Part shown: piece after piece, positions 15,863 to 23,485 of the stretch
Position numbering within the stretch: position 1 is the stretch's first letter
Layout: every line of letters starts with the position of its first letter
NCBI RefSeq assembly: GCF_000585375.1
Contig: NZ_KK073874.1
Location: 6,354,894-6,418,893 of the forward strand
Direction of reading: 5' to 3'
Length of the DNA stretch: 64,000 nucleotides
Source of the DNA: Cryptosporangium arvum DSM 44712
GTDB taxonomy: Bacteria > Actinomycetota > Actinomycetes > Mycobacteriales > Cryptosporangiaceae
Notes under the pieces: generated by a model
Told to the model about the DNA's origin: nothing
The model's database searches: none
What the model saw: the letters and a program-made list of their open reading frames with translations, nothing else
Program-made: the position numbers and the translations under genes

Positions 15863-16675
15863 CTAGCGCGGGTGCTTCATCGACTCGAGCGCGGAGTCGG
15901 CGGCGGGGAGCACCGCGCCGGCGTCCACTCCGGCCGCGGCGGCGAGATCGACCGCGAGCCGAACGTCTTTCCGCAGGAGGGGCCCGGCGACCTCGGCCAT
16001 GCGGACGGCCGAGTACGGCTCGCCGGAGAGCAGCAGCGACGCGGCGAAGCTGTTGCCGCTGCCGGCGGCGAAGACCTGGTTCAGCGAGCCGAGGTCGACG
16101 CCCAGTTCGCGGCCCAGCGCGTAAGCGGCCTCGGCCACGCCGAGGTTCGCGGTGAGCAGCAGGTTGTTGAGGATCTTCGCGGCCTGACCGGCGCCGACCG
16201 GCCCGACGTACAGGAACGGGTTGGCGTAGGTGTCGAGGACCGGGCGGATCCTCTCGATGACGTCGGCGTCGCCGCCGGCCATCACGAGCAGCCGCCGCTC
16301 GGCGGCCGCCTGGCCACCGCCGCTCACCGGGGCGTCGACGACCGCGACGCCGTGGTCGGCGGCGGCGTCCGCGAGCGTCCGGCAGGTGTCGGGGTGCACG
16401 GTGCTGTGCACGACGATCACGGCGCCCGCGGCGAGGGTGCCGTGAATCTGCCCGCCGATCTCACGGACGTCGTCGTCGTCGCGGACGCACAGGCAGACGA
16501 CGTCGCTGGCCTCGGCCAACGCGGCCGGCGAGTCGGCCACGGCGGCCGCGGTGCCGGCGTACGGCTCGAGCGACTCCGGGCGCCGTGCCCACAGCGTGGT
16601 CGGGAAACCCTCGTCGACGATCCGCCGGGCCATCGGGCCGCCCTGGCTGCCGAGACCGATGAACCCGACCCTCAC
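15863..16675 (-). CDS. 3-hydroxyisobutyrate dehydrogenase-like NAD(P) oxidoreductase, copy 2
   Basis: A second 270-residue beta-hydroxyacid dehydrogenase, with GFIGLGSQGGPM at the N-terminus, DAPVSGGGQAAAERR near 120 and the catalytic Lys in AAKILNNLLL. It is clearly related to copy 1, but the Rossmann loop and C-terminal substrate region differ, so substrate or direction may differ. The GTG start at 16675 overlaps the CoA-transferase stop as GTGA, indicating translational coupling; no other start fits the fold better. Confidence 0.87.
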   Translation of the reverse strand: MRVGFIGLGSQGGPMARRIVDEGFPTTLWARRPESLEPYAGTAAAVADSPAALAEASDVVCLCVRDDDDVREIGGQIHGTLAAGAVIVVHSTVHPDTCRTLADAAADHGVAVVDAPVSGGGQAAAERRLLVMAGGDADVIERIRPVLDTYANPFLYVGPVGAGQAAKILNNLLLTANLGVAEAAYALGRELGVDLGSLNQVFAAGSGNSFAASLLLSGEPYSAVRMAEVAGPLLRKDVRLAVDLAAAAGVDAGAVLPAADSALESMKHPR

Positions 16676-17919
16676 GTGACCGCTCCGGCGATCTTGAACC
16701 CGAGCGACTTCTCGTCGGAGAAGCCGAGCTCGGCGAGGATCTCGTCGGTGTGCTCGGCGAACTGCGGTGCCCGGGTGAGCACCGCCGGTTTGCGGTCGAA
16801 CTGGACCGGGTTCGCGACCAGCTTCTGCGTGGTGCCCTCGACGTCGACGACCTCGGCGACCTGGCCGGTGGCCCGCAGCTGCGGGTCGTTGCCGAGCTCG
16901 AAGGTGTCCTGCACCAGCGCCCACTGGCCTTCCATCGTCGCCGCGGCGGCGAACCACTCGTCCTTGGTGAGCCCGGCCATGATCGCGGTGACCTCCGCGA
17001 CGGCCTCCAGCCCGTTGGCCATCAGCTTCCCGGTGGTGTCGAAACGCTCGTCGACGACCAGGTCCGGGCGGCCGACGGCCCGGCAGAAGTCCGGCCAGTA
17101 CCGCCCCGGCTGCAGCATGCACAGGTTGATCCAGCGCCCGTCGGACGTCCGGTAGTTGCCGGTCAGCGGGTTGTTCGGCTGTCCGCCCGCGCGGGGTGCG
17201 AACTTCGGCAGCGCACGCCCGGCCTGCAACGCCAGGTTGACGTTGAGCTGGATCGCCCACGCCCCGACGCCCAGCAGCGACACGTCGACGACCGACGGCT
17301 CCCCCGTGGTGGCCCGCGCGAACAGTGCGGCCGCGATGCCCCCGGCGATCGTCATGCCGCCGATGTTGTCGCCGTACGCCCCGCCCGGCGGCGGTGTCGG
17401 TGCGACCGCGCCCTCGGGGGTGAGCGCGTCGGCCGTGCCCGCGCGGGCCCAGTACGCGGTGCCGTCGTAGCCGCCGCTCTCGGCCTCCGGGCCGGCGTGC
17501 CCGAACGCCGACCCGACGACGAAGATGACGTCGGGGTTGACCGCCCGGACGTCGTCGAGGTCGATGCCGAGCTTGCGACGCGCGGCCGGCAGGAAGTTCG
17601 TGAGGAAGACGTCGCTGCGCCGGATCAGCTCGTGCAGCACCTCGGTGGCTTCCGGCTTCTCCAGCGAGAGCCCGAGGCTGCGCTTGCCCCGGTTGGGGCC
17701 CTCCATGATCGGCGCGAACGTCGACCCCTGGGAGATGACGTCGTGGCCCAACGCCTTGACCAGCCCGCGCTGGGCGTCACCCCGCTCGGCGTGCTCGATC
17801 TTGACGACGTCGGCGCCCCAGTCCGCCAGCACCGCACCGGCCGACGGCACGTAGGTGAACTGCGCGACCTCGAGAACCCGAACGCCTTCCATGGGCCTGA
17901 ACACGTGACGCACCCTCAT
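16672..17919 (-). CDS. CaiB/BaiF family (class III) CoA-transferase
   Basis: A 415-residue class III CoA-transferase. It opens with MEGVRVLEVAQF and VLADWGADVVKIE and has NRGKRSLGLSL and the conserved ESGGYDGTAYWARAG segment, with the catalytic Asp expected just upstream of or within this part. A GNYRTSDGRWINL motif follows. It would move CoA from a donor thioester to the carboxylic acid made by the P450/SDR/ALDH steps. It is the first gene of the ten-gene operon. ATG at 17919 is favoured because homology begins within ten residues; the frame stays open upstream to 18105 but that part is Pro/Arg-rich and unconserved. Confidence 0.9.
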   Translation of the reverse strand: MRVRHVFRPMEGVRVLEVAQFTYVPSAGAVLADWGADVVKIEHAERGDAQRGLVKALGHDVISQGSTFAPIMEGPNRGKRSLGLSLEKPEATEVLHELIRRSDVFLTNFLPAARRKLGIDLDDVRAVNPDVIFVVGSAFGHAGPEAESGGYDGTAYWARAGTADALTPEGAVAPTPPPGGAYGDNIGGMTIAGGIAAALFARATTGEPSVVDVSLLGVGAWAIQLNVNLALQAGRALPKFAPRAGGQPNNPLTGNYRTSDGRWINLCMLQPGRYWPDFCRAVGRPDLVVDERFDTTGKLMANGLEAVAEVTAIMAGLTKDEWFAAAATMEGQWALVQDTFELGNDPQLRATGQVAEVVDVEGTTQKLVANPVQFDRKPAVLTRAPQFAEHTDEILAELGFSDEKSLGFKIAGAVT

Positions 17920-18023
17920 CTCTTGGCCTGAAGGTGGAGGAGAGCCGAGGGGCGGCGACCAGCGGACCCGCGCTCCGGGCGGCCTCGCTGCGTTCCTCCA
18001 CATCGAAGAACCGCGATCATCGT

Positions 18024-18043
18024 ATAGTTCTAAAACTATCAAT
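18024..18043. promoter_or_regulatory. Palindromic operator before the CoA-transferase operon
   Basis: ATAGTT and AACTAT form a perfect inverted repeat around CTAA (18024-18039). The right arm continues into AACTATCAAT, identical over ten bases to the site before the ArsR-like gene at 2447-2456. It lies about 105 bases upstream of the operon's first start codon, a position suited to control by that regulator. Confidence 0.6.
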
Positions 18044-18093
18044 CTCAAGAGCCGGGAACAGGTGGGCGGCTGAGAATTTGGTTGAACGATGCA

Positions 18094-18117
18094 CGCTCCT
18101 AGCACGTGCTAGGAGCG
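18094..18117. promoter_or_regulatory. Perfect 24-base palindrome
   Basis: Each 12-base half (CGCTCCTAGCAC and its complement) matches exactly, with CACGTG at the centre and no spacer. It has no T-run and no gene end nearby, so it fits an operator better than a terminator. It lies 151 bases before the LacI gene and 175 bases before the CoA-transferase start. Confidence 0.65.
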
Positions 18118-18267
18118 CACCCTACGCGTGGCCCGGGTCACACGGAAGGCGCGATCCGCCTCGCGCGGGAAAACGCGGACGTCATCGGCCCAGGTGGGCG
18201 CGCGTGATGGCCGGAACGCACTACCTGCCGGACGCCCGGGTCACCGAGTTGTCGGTAGTTTGATCAG

Positions 18268-19263
18268 ATGGCCACCGCCCGCCGATCCCGCGTGACCAGC
18301 ACGGACGTCGCGAAGGCCTCGGGCTTTTCCCGGCAGTTGGTCGGTTTCGTCCTGAACAACACGCCGGGCCAGACGATCCCCGAGACCACGCGCGCGAAGG
18401 TGCTCCGGGCCGCGACCGAGCTCGGTTACGTCCCCCACGGCCCGGCGCAGGCCCTGCGCCGGGGCCGCGGGCGGACCGTGCTGCTCGCGATCCCCGACCT
18501 CCCGCAGGGCGGAACGATGGGCGACGTCATCGAGACGGCGGCGGACGAGCTGGCGGCCGAAGGGTTCACGCTCGTGACCTATCTCCTCGGTGCCGAGCAG
18601 CGCTCGCCGCGCGAGGTGGCCGCCGCGCTCACCCCGGTCGCGGTGGCCGGGATGCTGCCGTTCAGCGCGGCCGACGTCGCGACGTTCACCGCGAGCGGCG
18701 CGGCCGTGGTGCTGCCGCAGCCCGGCACCGGCTTCGGCTCGAACCTCGACGAGTCGATGCGTCTGCTCGGCGAACTGCAGGTCGAGTACCTGGTGAGCCG
18801 GGGGCACCGGCGAATCGTGTTCGCGGCGCCGGACGACGCGCGCACGTCCGGCCTGGCGTCCGGTCGCTACGAGGGCGCGCGGGCGGCCGCCGAGCGTCTC
18901 GGGTTGCCCCGGTTGAAGCGCCACGTCGTGCCGACGTCGGGCGCGGAGGACTCGGTGCGGGTCTGGCGTTCGGGCCGCCATCCGATCACCGCCGTCGCCT
19001 GCCACGGCGACGAGACGGCGTTCGCCGTGCTGGCGGCCGCGCGCTCGGCCGGGATGCGGATCCCCGACGACCTCGCGGTGATGGGCGCCGACGAACTGCC
19101 GATCGCGCGGTACGCCGAGCCGCCGCTCACCACGGTCTCGGTGGACGGGCGCAGCGCGGGGATCCGGCTCGCCCGCACGCTCGTCGACCTGCTCGCCGAC
19201 CGCACCCCGCCGCCGTTCGACTACCACGACGGCATCACGGTGGTCCCCCGGGTCTCAGCCTGA
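18268..19263 (+). CDS. LacI-family transcriptional regulator
   Basis: This 331-residue protein has an N-terminal LacI HTH (TSTDVAKASGFSRQLVGFVLNN, then the hinge GYVPHGPAQAL). A periplasmic-binding-protein-like effector domain runs from about residue 65, ending in VMGADELPIARYAEPPLTTV. It should bind a palindromic operator and respond to a small ligand. The perfect palindrome at 18094-18117 is a natural candidate, though its CACGTG centre is not the usual LacI CG-centred form. No sugar genes are adjacent; the divergent catabolic operon is the most likely target. Confidence 0.9.
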   Translation: MATARRSRVTSTDVAKASGFSRQLVGFVLNNTPGQTIPETTRAKVLRAATELGYVPHGPAQALRRGRGRTVLLAIPDLPQGGTMGDVIETAADELAAEGFTLVTYLLGAEQRSPREVAAALTPVAVAGMLPFSAADVATFTASGAAVVLPQPGTGFGSNLDESMRLLGELQVEYLVSRGHRRIVFAAPDDARTSGLASGRYEGARAAAERLGLPRLKRHVVPTSGAEDSVRVWRSGRHPITAVACHGDETAFAVLAAARSAGMRIPDDLAVMGADELPIARYAEPPLTTVSVDGRSAGIRLARTLVDLLADRTPPPFDYHDGITVVPRVSA

Positions 19264-19268
19264 ATCGC

Positions 19269-19298
19269 GAGGTGGGCCCGGCGTCCCGCGCCGACCTC
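19269..19298. terminator. Bulged hairpin between convergent genes
   Basis: GAGGT...CGGCG pairs with CGCCG-ACCTC around TCCCG, with a five-base bulge on the left arm. It directly follows the LacI stop and precedes the end of the convergent membrane-protein gene, so it could end both transcripts. Confidence 0.5.
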
Positions 19299-19319
19299 CC
19301 CCTCGCCTGCCGACGGAGT

Positions 19320-19991
19320 TCACCAGCCGCCGTCGAGCAGGCCGAGCAGACCCGGCTCCGGGTCGAGCGTCGTCGTGACGTTCGCGACCGTGACGACGAG
19401 CGCGCCGACCGCGAACAGCGCCGCGACGGTCACGGGGAGCCGGCCCACGCGGCGGCGGACGAGCACCACGGTGGCGACGAGGAACACCGCGGCCACGGTT
19501 CCGGCGGCCCCGACCATCGCGGCATGGTAGGCGGTGTAGCCGTCGATCATCCGCTCGAGCGCCGGGGAGCGGATCCCGGCCCGCAGCGCCGCGGCCGGTG
19601 CGCGCCGGTCGTCGGCGGACAGCAGCGGGAACAGCGACGCGAACGGGGCCACCGCACCCTGGACGTTGGCCATCACCGCCGCCAGCGCGACCGCGCCGAG
19701 CGCGACCACCGGCACCAGAGCCCACCGGGTGACCCGCCGGCCGAGCGCGATCAGCACGGCCAGCAGCAGCGCCGCGAGCAGGCCTTTCACCACGTGGTAG
19801 CGGAACCAGTGGTCGACGATCCGGGCCAGCTCGGGCGACAGGTCACCGGAGCCGGAGCGCCACCACGCGACGAACGCGGGCCGGAACGAGTCGTCCGCGC
19901 CGCTCCCGGCCACCCACCCGGGGACGACGACGAACGCGACGACGAGCGTCGCCGAGAGAAAAATGAGCACTTTACGCACGGGGAGAACCAT
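19320..19991 (-). CDS. Hypothetical membrane protein, about four TM segments
   Basis: The 223-residue protein has an N-terminal hydrophobic helix (KVLIFLSATLVVAFVVV), then a loop with DDSFRPAFVAWW and DHWFRYHVVKG, and three further hydrophobic segments around LLAALLLAVLIALG, ALVPVVALGAVALAAV and VFLVATVVLV/TVAALFAVGALVV. The soluble loop between helices 3 and 4 is Ala/Arg-rich. I do not recognise a family. Start at 19991 is chosen because the hydrophobic segment follows directly; a start at 20033 is possible. The gene stands alone between a terminator and the two-component genes. Confidence 0.7.
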   Translation of the reverse strand: MVLPVRKVLIFLSATLVVAFVVVPGWVAGSGADDSFRPAFVAWWRSGSGDLSPELARIVDHWFRYHVVKGLLAALLLAVLIALGRRVTRWALVPVVALGAVALAAVMANVQGAVAPFASLFPLLSADDRRAPAAALRAGIRSPALERMIDGYTAYHAAMVGAAGTVAAVFLVATVVLVRRRVGRLPVTVAALFAVGALVVTVANVTTTLDPEPGLLGLLDGGW

Positions 19992-20052
19992 CGCCCGGGC
20001 GGGACCGGACGCGCACGGGGGCCGGCCGCCCACTCCGTAGGTGGGGCCGGCC

Positions 20053-20688
20053 CTACCCGTTGAGGTACGCGAGCACCGCCAGGACCCGCCGGTGCTGGTC
20101 GTGATCGGGGGGCAGGCCGAGTTTGGCGAAGATGTTGCCGATGTGCTTCTCCACGGCGCCGGCCGAGAGCACGAGCCGCCGCTGGATCGCGGTGTTCGAG
20201 TGTCCCTCGGCCATCAGCCCGAGCACCTCCCGCTCACGGGCGGAGAGCGCGGGCAGCCTCCGCCGCGACGCGAGCAGTTCCGCGATCACGGCCGGGTCCA
20301 GGACGGTGCCCCCGCCGGCCACGCGACGCAGGCCGTCGAGGAACTCCCCGACCGCGGCCACCCGGTCCTTGAGCAGGTAGCCGATCGCGCCGGCGCCGTC
20401 GGCGAGGAGGTCGTCCAGGCCGGACGTCTCGACGTACTGGCTCAGCACCAGGGCCGGGGCTCCGGGTACCCGCGCGCGGGCGGCCAGCACCGCACGGAGG
20501 CCCTCGTCGGTGCGGCTCGGGGGCATCCGCACGTCGACGATCGCGACGTCGGGGCGGTGGGCGACGATCGCCGCGGTCAGCGCGGGCCCGTCGCCGACCG
20601 CGGCGACCACGTCGTGCCCCTCCTCGACCAGCAGCCGCACCAGGCCGTCCCGGAACAGCACCCCGTCCTCGGCGACGACCACCCTCAC
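20053..20688 (-). CDS. LuxR-type (NarL/FixJ) response regulator
   Basis: The 211-residue protein has a receiver domain with VVAEDG, the phospho-acceptor Asp in VAIVDVRMPP and the Lys in GYLLKD. A LuxR HTH follows, with LSAREREVLGLMAEGHSNTAI and VEKHIGNIFAKL. The GTG at 20688 overlaps the stop of the histidine kinase gene (GTGA), so kinase and regulator are translated together. Targets are not visible. Confidence 0.92.
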   Translation of the reverse strand: MRVVVAEDGVLFRDGLVRLLVEEGHDVVAAVGDGPALTAAIVAHRPDVAIVDVRMPPSRTDEGLRAVLAARARVPGAPALVLSQYVETSGLDDLLADGAGAIGYLLKDRVAAVGEFLDGLRRVAGGGTVLDPAVIAELLASRRRLPALSAREREVLGLMAEGHSNTAIQRRLVLSAGAVEKHIGNIFAKLGLPPDHDQHRRVLAVLAYLNG

Positions 20689-21620
20689 CGCGGGATCCGG
20701 GCCACGAGCGTCGTCGGACCGCCGACCGGGCTGGTGAGCGCCAGACGCCCGCCGAGCCGCTGGCCGAGTCCGGCCAGACCGTGGCCGGGCCGGATCGCCG
20801 CTCCGCCGATGCCGTCGTCGGTGACCGTGACCCGGCGGCGGCGGACCTCCACCCGGCAGTGCGTGGCCCCGCTGTGCTTCGCGACGTTGGCCAGCGCCTC
20901 GGCGACGACGAAGTACAGCGTGGTCTCGACCTCGGCCGGTAGCTCGTCCGGGACGTCCACCGACAGCGTCACCGGCACCGGCGAGCGGCGGACCAGCGCG
21001 GCCAGCGCCGCACGCAGACCCCGCTCGACGAGCACCGGCGGCGCGACCCCGCGCGCGAGCGCCCGCAGTTCGTCGAGCGCCTCGCGTGTCTGGGTGATCG
21101 CGTCGGCGAGGACGACCCGGGCACCGGCCGGGTCGGCGTCGAACCGGTGCTCGGCCCGGCCGAGGTCCAGGGCCAGACGCACCAGCCGTTGCTGCGGGCC
21201 GTCGTGCAGATCCCGCTCCAGCCGCCGGAGCGGGCTGACCCGCGGGGTCAGCAGCCGCCCGAGCAGCACCAGCGCGGCCCGGGCGGCGAACGGCAGCGTC
21301 AGCAGCAGCACCACCCCGACCACCGTGCCGAACACCATCCGGTCGGTGCGTGCCTGCAGCCCCAGCGTCAGGCTGGCCTGGTTGACGCCGTCGCCGAGCC
21401 GCAGCGTCATCGGCGCGAGCGGCGCCGGCGACGCGTCGTAGCGCAGCGCGCAGGTGGCCGCGGCCACGCCGACGAAGCACCACAGCGCGGTGAGCGCGGA
21501 GGTGAGGACGCTGAGCGGGAACGCCACCGCCGCTCGTGGCCACGACGACGCCCTCCTGACCACCAGCACCGGCGCCACCAGCAGCGACGCCGCATCGGTG
21601 AGCGGCCGCGGAACCATCAT
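20685..21620 (-). CDS. Two-component sensor histidine kinase (HisKA_3)
   Basis: This 311-residue kinase has two predicted membrane helices, around residues 32-55 and 95-118, enclosing a short extracellular loop. The HisKA_3 phospho-acceptor is LERDLHDGPQQRL, near residue 137. The ATPase has an N-box, ALANVAKHSGA, and a G-box, VTDDGIGG. The small sensing loop suggests that it detects membrane or envelope state rather than a large ligand. It is the first gene of a two-gene unit with the response regulator. Confidence 0.92.
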   Translation of the reverse strand: MMVPRPLTDAASLLVAPVLVVRRASSWPRAAVAFPLSVLTSALTALWCFVGVAAATCALRYDASPAPLAPMTLRLGDGVNQASLTLGLQARTDRMVFGTVVGVVLLLTLPFAARAALVLLGRLLTPRVSPLRRLERDLHDGPQQRLVRLALDLGRAEHRFDADPAGARVVLADAITQTREALDELRALARGVAPPVLVERGLRAALAALVRRSPVPVTLSVDVPDELPAEVETTLYFVVAEALANVAKHSGATHCRVEVRRRRVTVTDDGIGGAAIRPGHGLAGLGQRLGGRLALTSPVGGPTTLVARIPR

Positions 21621-21675
21621 GACGACCAGTAAACCCGGGGACGCGACCGCGGCACGATTTCAACATCACGTGGAG

Positions 21676-21688
21676 ACTGTTCTACAGT
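21676..21688. promoter_or_regulatory. Short dyad before the dehydratase gene
   Basis: ACTGT and ACAGT form a perfect inverted repeat around TCT, seven bases before the ATG of the threonine-dehydratase-like gene. The position would let a bound protein block transcription or initiation; the regulator encoded next door is a candidate. Confidence 0.35.
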
Positions 21689-21694
21689 TTGTTG

Positions 21695-22657
21695 ATGCTC
21701 GTTGATCTCGCCGCCATCGAGGCCGCCGCCCGGAACATCCAGCACGACGTCGTCCGGACGCCGACCGTCGAGAGCCCCGGGTTGACCGACCTGCTCGGCG
21801 TCCCGGTCACGGCCAAGCTCGAACTGCTCCAGCGCACCGGCTCGTTCAAGGCCCGAGGAGCAACCGCCAAACTGCGCTCTCTGGACGACGCCGAGCGCAC
21901 CGCCGGAGTCGTCGCGGTCAGCGGCGGCAACCACGGCATCGCGGTCGCGGCGATGGCCGACACGCTCGGCGTGAAGGCGACGATCGTGATGCCGCGGTCG
22001 GCGCCGCGCCGGGCCGTCGAACTGGCCCAGCGGCACGGGGCCGCCGTGCACCTGACCGCCGACGTCACCGAGGCGTTCGCGCTCAGCGCGAGCCTGCAGG
22101 CGGAGGGGCTGACGCTGCTGCACCCCTTCGACGATCCGATCGTGATCGCGGGCCAGGGCACGGTGGGTCTGGAGTTCGCGCAAGACGCCGGGCCGCTGAC
22201 CGACGTCCTGGTCAGCATCGGCGGGGGCGGCCTCATCGCGGGGGTCGCGGCCGCGCTGCGTGCGCTGCGACCCGGCGTGCGGGTGTGGGGGGTGGAGACC
22301 GAAGGGTCGGACACGATGGCCCAGGCGCTGGCGGCCGGCGCGCCGGTGACGATGGTGCCGACGTCGATCGTGACGACGCTCTCGCCGCCCGCGGTGACGG
22401 CGTTGACGTTCGGGCACGTGCGTGCGCTCGTCGAGGACGTGCTGGTGGTGACGGACGCGGAGGCCGTGCGGGGTTCGCTGGAACTCGCCGAGACCGCGAA
22501 GGTGTGGACGGAACCGGCCGCCGGGTGCCTCGTCCCGGCCGCGCGCCGGGTGATCGAGCGGGTCGGGGGGTCGTGCCGGTTGGGTCTGGTCGTCTGCGGC
22601 GGCAACGCGACGGTGGCGGACGTGCTGGCCTGGGCCGAGCGGTTCCACGTTGCGTGA
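21695..22657 (+). CDS. Threonine/serine dehydratase-like PLP enzyme
   Basis: The 320-residue fold-type II PLP enzyme has the PLP lysine in GSFKARGA, the substrate loop VSGGNHGIAVA and the phosphate-binding glycine loop SIGGGGLIAG. It lacks the C-terminal ACT-like domain of biosynthetic threonine deaminase, so a catabolic ammonia-lyase or racemase is more likely. It should convert a hydroxy amino acid to a 2-keto acid and ammonia. ATG at 21695 is taken as start; two TTG codons lie immediately upstream in frame. Confidence 0.88.
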   Translation: MLVDLAAIEAAARNIQHDVVRTPTVESPGLTDLLGVPVTAKLELLQRTGSFKARGATAKLRSLDDAERTAGVVAVSGGNHGIAVAAMADTLGVKATIVMPRSAPRRAVELAQRHGAAVHLTADVTEAFALSASLQAEGLTLLHPFDDPIVIAGQGTVGLEFAQDAGPLTDVLVSIGGGGLIAGVAAALRALRPGVRVWGVETEGSDTMAQALAAGAPVTMVPTSIVTTLSPPAVTALTFGHVRALVEDVLVVTDAEAVRGSLELAETAKVWTEPAAGCLVPAARRVIERVGGSCRLGLVVCGGNATVADVLAWAERFHVA

Positions 22658-23441
22658 CGAGGTGTCGTCCGGGGGCACGGGGTCGTCCGCGGGCACGGGG
22701 GCGTTCGCGGGCACTGGGTCGTCCGCGGGCACTGGGTCGTCCGCGGGCACTGGGTCGTCCGCGGACGCGGGGCTCGCCGGCGGGGGTGGGGCTGGGGCTT
22801 CGTGGGCCACGGCGGGGTTCGTGGCGGCGGCGGAGCGCGTGGTGGAGGCGTACCGGCCGTTGGTGGAGCCGCTGGCGGCGGCGCTGGCCCCGGGCGCCGA
22901 GGTCGTGCTGCACGACCTGAGCAAGCTGCCGAACTCGGTGGTCGCGATCGCGGGCGGGCTGAGCGGGCGCACCCCGGGCGCACCCGCCACCGATCTGGGC
23001 CTGCGTCTGCTCATGCAGGACGACCCCCCGGACCGGGTCATCGGCTACCGCACCGAGCTACCGGGCGGCATCGTCTGCCGTTCCTCCACTATCTTCCTGA
23101 GCGGCGACCACGACCGCCCGGTCGCCGCCCTCTGCCTCAACCGGGACATCACCCGCCTCAGCCAGGCCCGCGACCTGCTCGCCGAGCTCGTCGACACCCC
23201 CGAGGTCAGCGGCCACGACCGCTCGGAGACCTTCTACGACTCGGTCGAGAACCTGACCGAGGACCTGCTCCGGCGCGCGATCGGCGCCCAGGACGTGTCC
23301 GAAATGTCCAAAGCCGACAAGACCCGCGTGGTGAAGGACCTCGAGCGACGAGGCTTCTTCCTGATCAAAGAATCAGTCGAGCTGGCCGCCCGCACTCTGG
23401 GGGTCAGCCGGTACACGATTTACAACTACTTGAACGACTGA
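22650..23441 (+). CDS. YheO-type PAS/HTH transcriptional regulator
   Basis: After a low-complexity Gly/Ser/Thr leader (to about residue 50), the protein has a YheO-like PAS domain (RVVEAYRPLVEPLA, GAEVVLHDL, ALCLNRDIT). It ends with the family's HTH (ELAARTLGVSRYTIYNYLND). Such regulators often sit next to amino-acid or ammonia-lyase genes, and here it overlaps the dehydratase, whose substrate or product it may sense. The TTG at 22650 overlaps the upstream stop; because the leader is repeats, the true start may be further downstream. The leader is five 18-base units. Confidence 0.82.
   Translation: MRDEVSSGGTGSSAGTGAFAGTGSSAGTGSSAGTGSSADAGLAGGGGAGASWATAGFVAAAERVVEAYRPLVEPLAAALAPGAEVVLHDLSKLPNSVVAIAGGLSGRTPGAPATDLGLRLLMQDDPPDRVIGYRTELPGGIVCRSSTIFLSGDHDRPVAALCLNRDITRLSQARDLLAELVDTPEVSGHDRSETFYDSVENLTEDLLRRAIGAQDVSEMSKADKTRVVKDLERRGFFLIKESVELAARTLGVSRYTIYNYLND
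22674..22763. repeat. Five 18-base in-frame tandem repeats
   Basis: Five units encode GTGSSA, GTGAFA, GTGSSA, GTGSSA and GTGSSA. The last three are identical at DNA level. They form the N-terminal leader of the YheO-type regulator and look like a coding minisatellite prone to copy-number change. Confidence 0.9.
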
Positions 23442-23485
23442 CGTCCGGGCACCCCGTCGTCGCGCGGGCGAGCGACACTTGTGAC

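Larger units (their letters stand above)
17920..18267. other. Divergent intergenic region between the CoA-transferase operon and the LacI gene
   Basis: No gene is supported here. The region holds the palindromic TTGATAGTT-type operator (18024-18043) and a perfect 24-base palindrome (18094-18117). The stretch 18011-18095 is AT-richer than its surroundings and is the likely promoter zone of the large catabolic operon. Confidence 0.7.

Noticed and set aside
22674-22763. CRISPR-like repeats
   Set aside because: Units are 18 bases, contiguous with no spacers and in frame with a protein.
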